Assembly: GCA_934445015.1 (NCBI GenBank)
Contig: CAKSDJ010000065.1
Location: 1 to 6,020 of the forward strand
DNA: 6,020 nt
Direction of reading: 5' to 3'
Source: an uncultured Eubacteriales bacterium
GTDB taxonomy: Bacteria > Bacillota > Clostridia > Oscillospirales > Acutalibacteraceae
Shown here in pieces: positions 5,729 to 6,020 of the stretch. Below the pieces are notes generated by a model. The model did no database searches and was not told the origin of the DNA. It was given only the letters and a program-made list of their open reading frames with translations. Position numbers and translations under genes: made by a program. Numbering within the stretch: position 1 is the first letter of the stretch; every line of letters starts with the position of its first letter.

Positions 5729-6020
5729 AGAAGAAAGAGTAATTATATCAGGTGACATATAAACAGGGGCAACCGTTGCATATAAAAACAAAAGCAAAAA
5801 ATATCCGCTTGTGTTGTTGATTATGGGAACCGGAACAACAGACCGTGACGGAAATTCACGTTGATTTAAAACCGATTTTTACAAAAATCTTTCGGATATG
5901 TTTGTAAATGCGAACTGCGTTTGTATAAGGTACGATAAAAGGGGAACACATCAGTCAACGGGAACCTTTAAAACTTGCGGACTGTCAGACCTTGTAAATG
6001 ATGCTGCGTGCGTAATAGAC
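5715..6020 (+). pseudogene. Alpha/beta hydrolase gene interrupted by two in-frame stops, runs off the right edge
   Basis: From ATG 5715 (or ATG 5721) the frame reads M-K-M-I-K-E-E-R-V-I-I-S-G-D-I and then TAA (5760-5762). The same frame continues with T-G-A-T-V-A-Y and P-L-V-L-L-I-M-G-T-G-T-T-D-R-D-G-N, meets TGA (5862-5864), and goes on with F-K-T-D-F-Y and I-R-Y-D-K-R-G-T-H-Q-S-T-G to the window end. The G-T-G-x-T-D-R-D-G-N and Y-D-K-R-G-x-x-x-S-T-G motifs are those of alpha/beta-hydrolase-fold serine esterases/peptidases. The nucleophile elbow would lie beyond 6020. Homology on both sides of each stop in one frame indicates nonsense changes, not frameshifts; the TGA stands where a Gly codon (GGA) is expected. 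AGGCGG (5707-5712) precedes the first ATG, and the start overlaps the regulator by 14 bp, so the intact ancestor was translationally coupled to it. Sequencing error is the main alternative. Confidence 0.75.

Noticed and set aside
5862..5864. TGA as a sense codon (Gly or Trp recoding) in the hydrolase
   Set aside because: A TAA also interrupts the same frame, the other genes use TGG for Trp, and ftsK ends at TGA; a pseudogene or sequencing error is simpler.
5945..5956. Repeat of AACACATCAGTC shared with the terminator stem (639-650)
   Set aside because: At 5945 it encodes part of a conserved hydrolase motif (G-T-H-Q-S) and has no inverted partner nearby; the match is short and most likely chance.

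Overview
The window looks like a low-to-moderate GC Firmicutes (Clostridia-like) chromosome. The evidence is near-consensus Shine-Dalgarno sites (AAGGAGG, GGAGGGA), SigA-type -35/-10 promoters with 17-bp spacers, and a tepA-ftsK/spoIIIE gene pair in the same order as ymfB-spoIIIE of Bacillus subtilis. Genus cannot be assigned from the sequence alone. No rRNA, tRNA, CRISPR array, insertion sequence or integrase was seen.

Left part (1-700, + strand): the last 37 codons of a protein whose C-terminus resembles the helicase/restriction subunit of type III restriction systems. A leader with competing hairpins follows, then two small genes with excellent ribosome binding sites: a 73-aa Asn/Gln-rich protein with an 18-residue internal repeat, and a 59-aa Asp/Met-rich acidic protein. 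A strong hairpin at 637-681 closes this unit and probably also ends transcription of ftsK arriving from the other side. This part has the look of an accessory-region edge.

Middle part (745-3912, - strand): tepA (ClpP/SppA-fold protease) followed by ftsK/spoIIIE (membrane-anchored DNA translocase), probably one transcription unit from a good promoter near 3968-3996. A small GC-rich hairpin lies just after the tepA stop and may partly separate expression of the two.

Right part (4033-6020, + strand): a PfkB-family 1-phosphofructokinase-like gene starting at TTG, read from a very good promoter divergent from tepA. Each of the two divergent promoters carries a perfect palindrome at its -35 element. 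Next come an XRE-type regulator fused to two membrane helices and a C-terminal zinc-ribbon-like CxxC pair, and an overlapping alpha/beta-hydrolase gene that is interrupted by two in-frame stop codons and runs off the window.

The genes fall into three functional groups: defence/accessory (left), chromosome segregation and proteolysis (middle), sugar phosphate metabolism plus a regulator-hydrolase pair (right). I see no convincing new multi-gene system. The least explained items are the two small left-hand genes with their structured leader, the membrane-tethered regulator with its decayed hydrolase partner, and the paired palindromes in the divergent promoter region.
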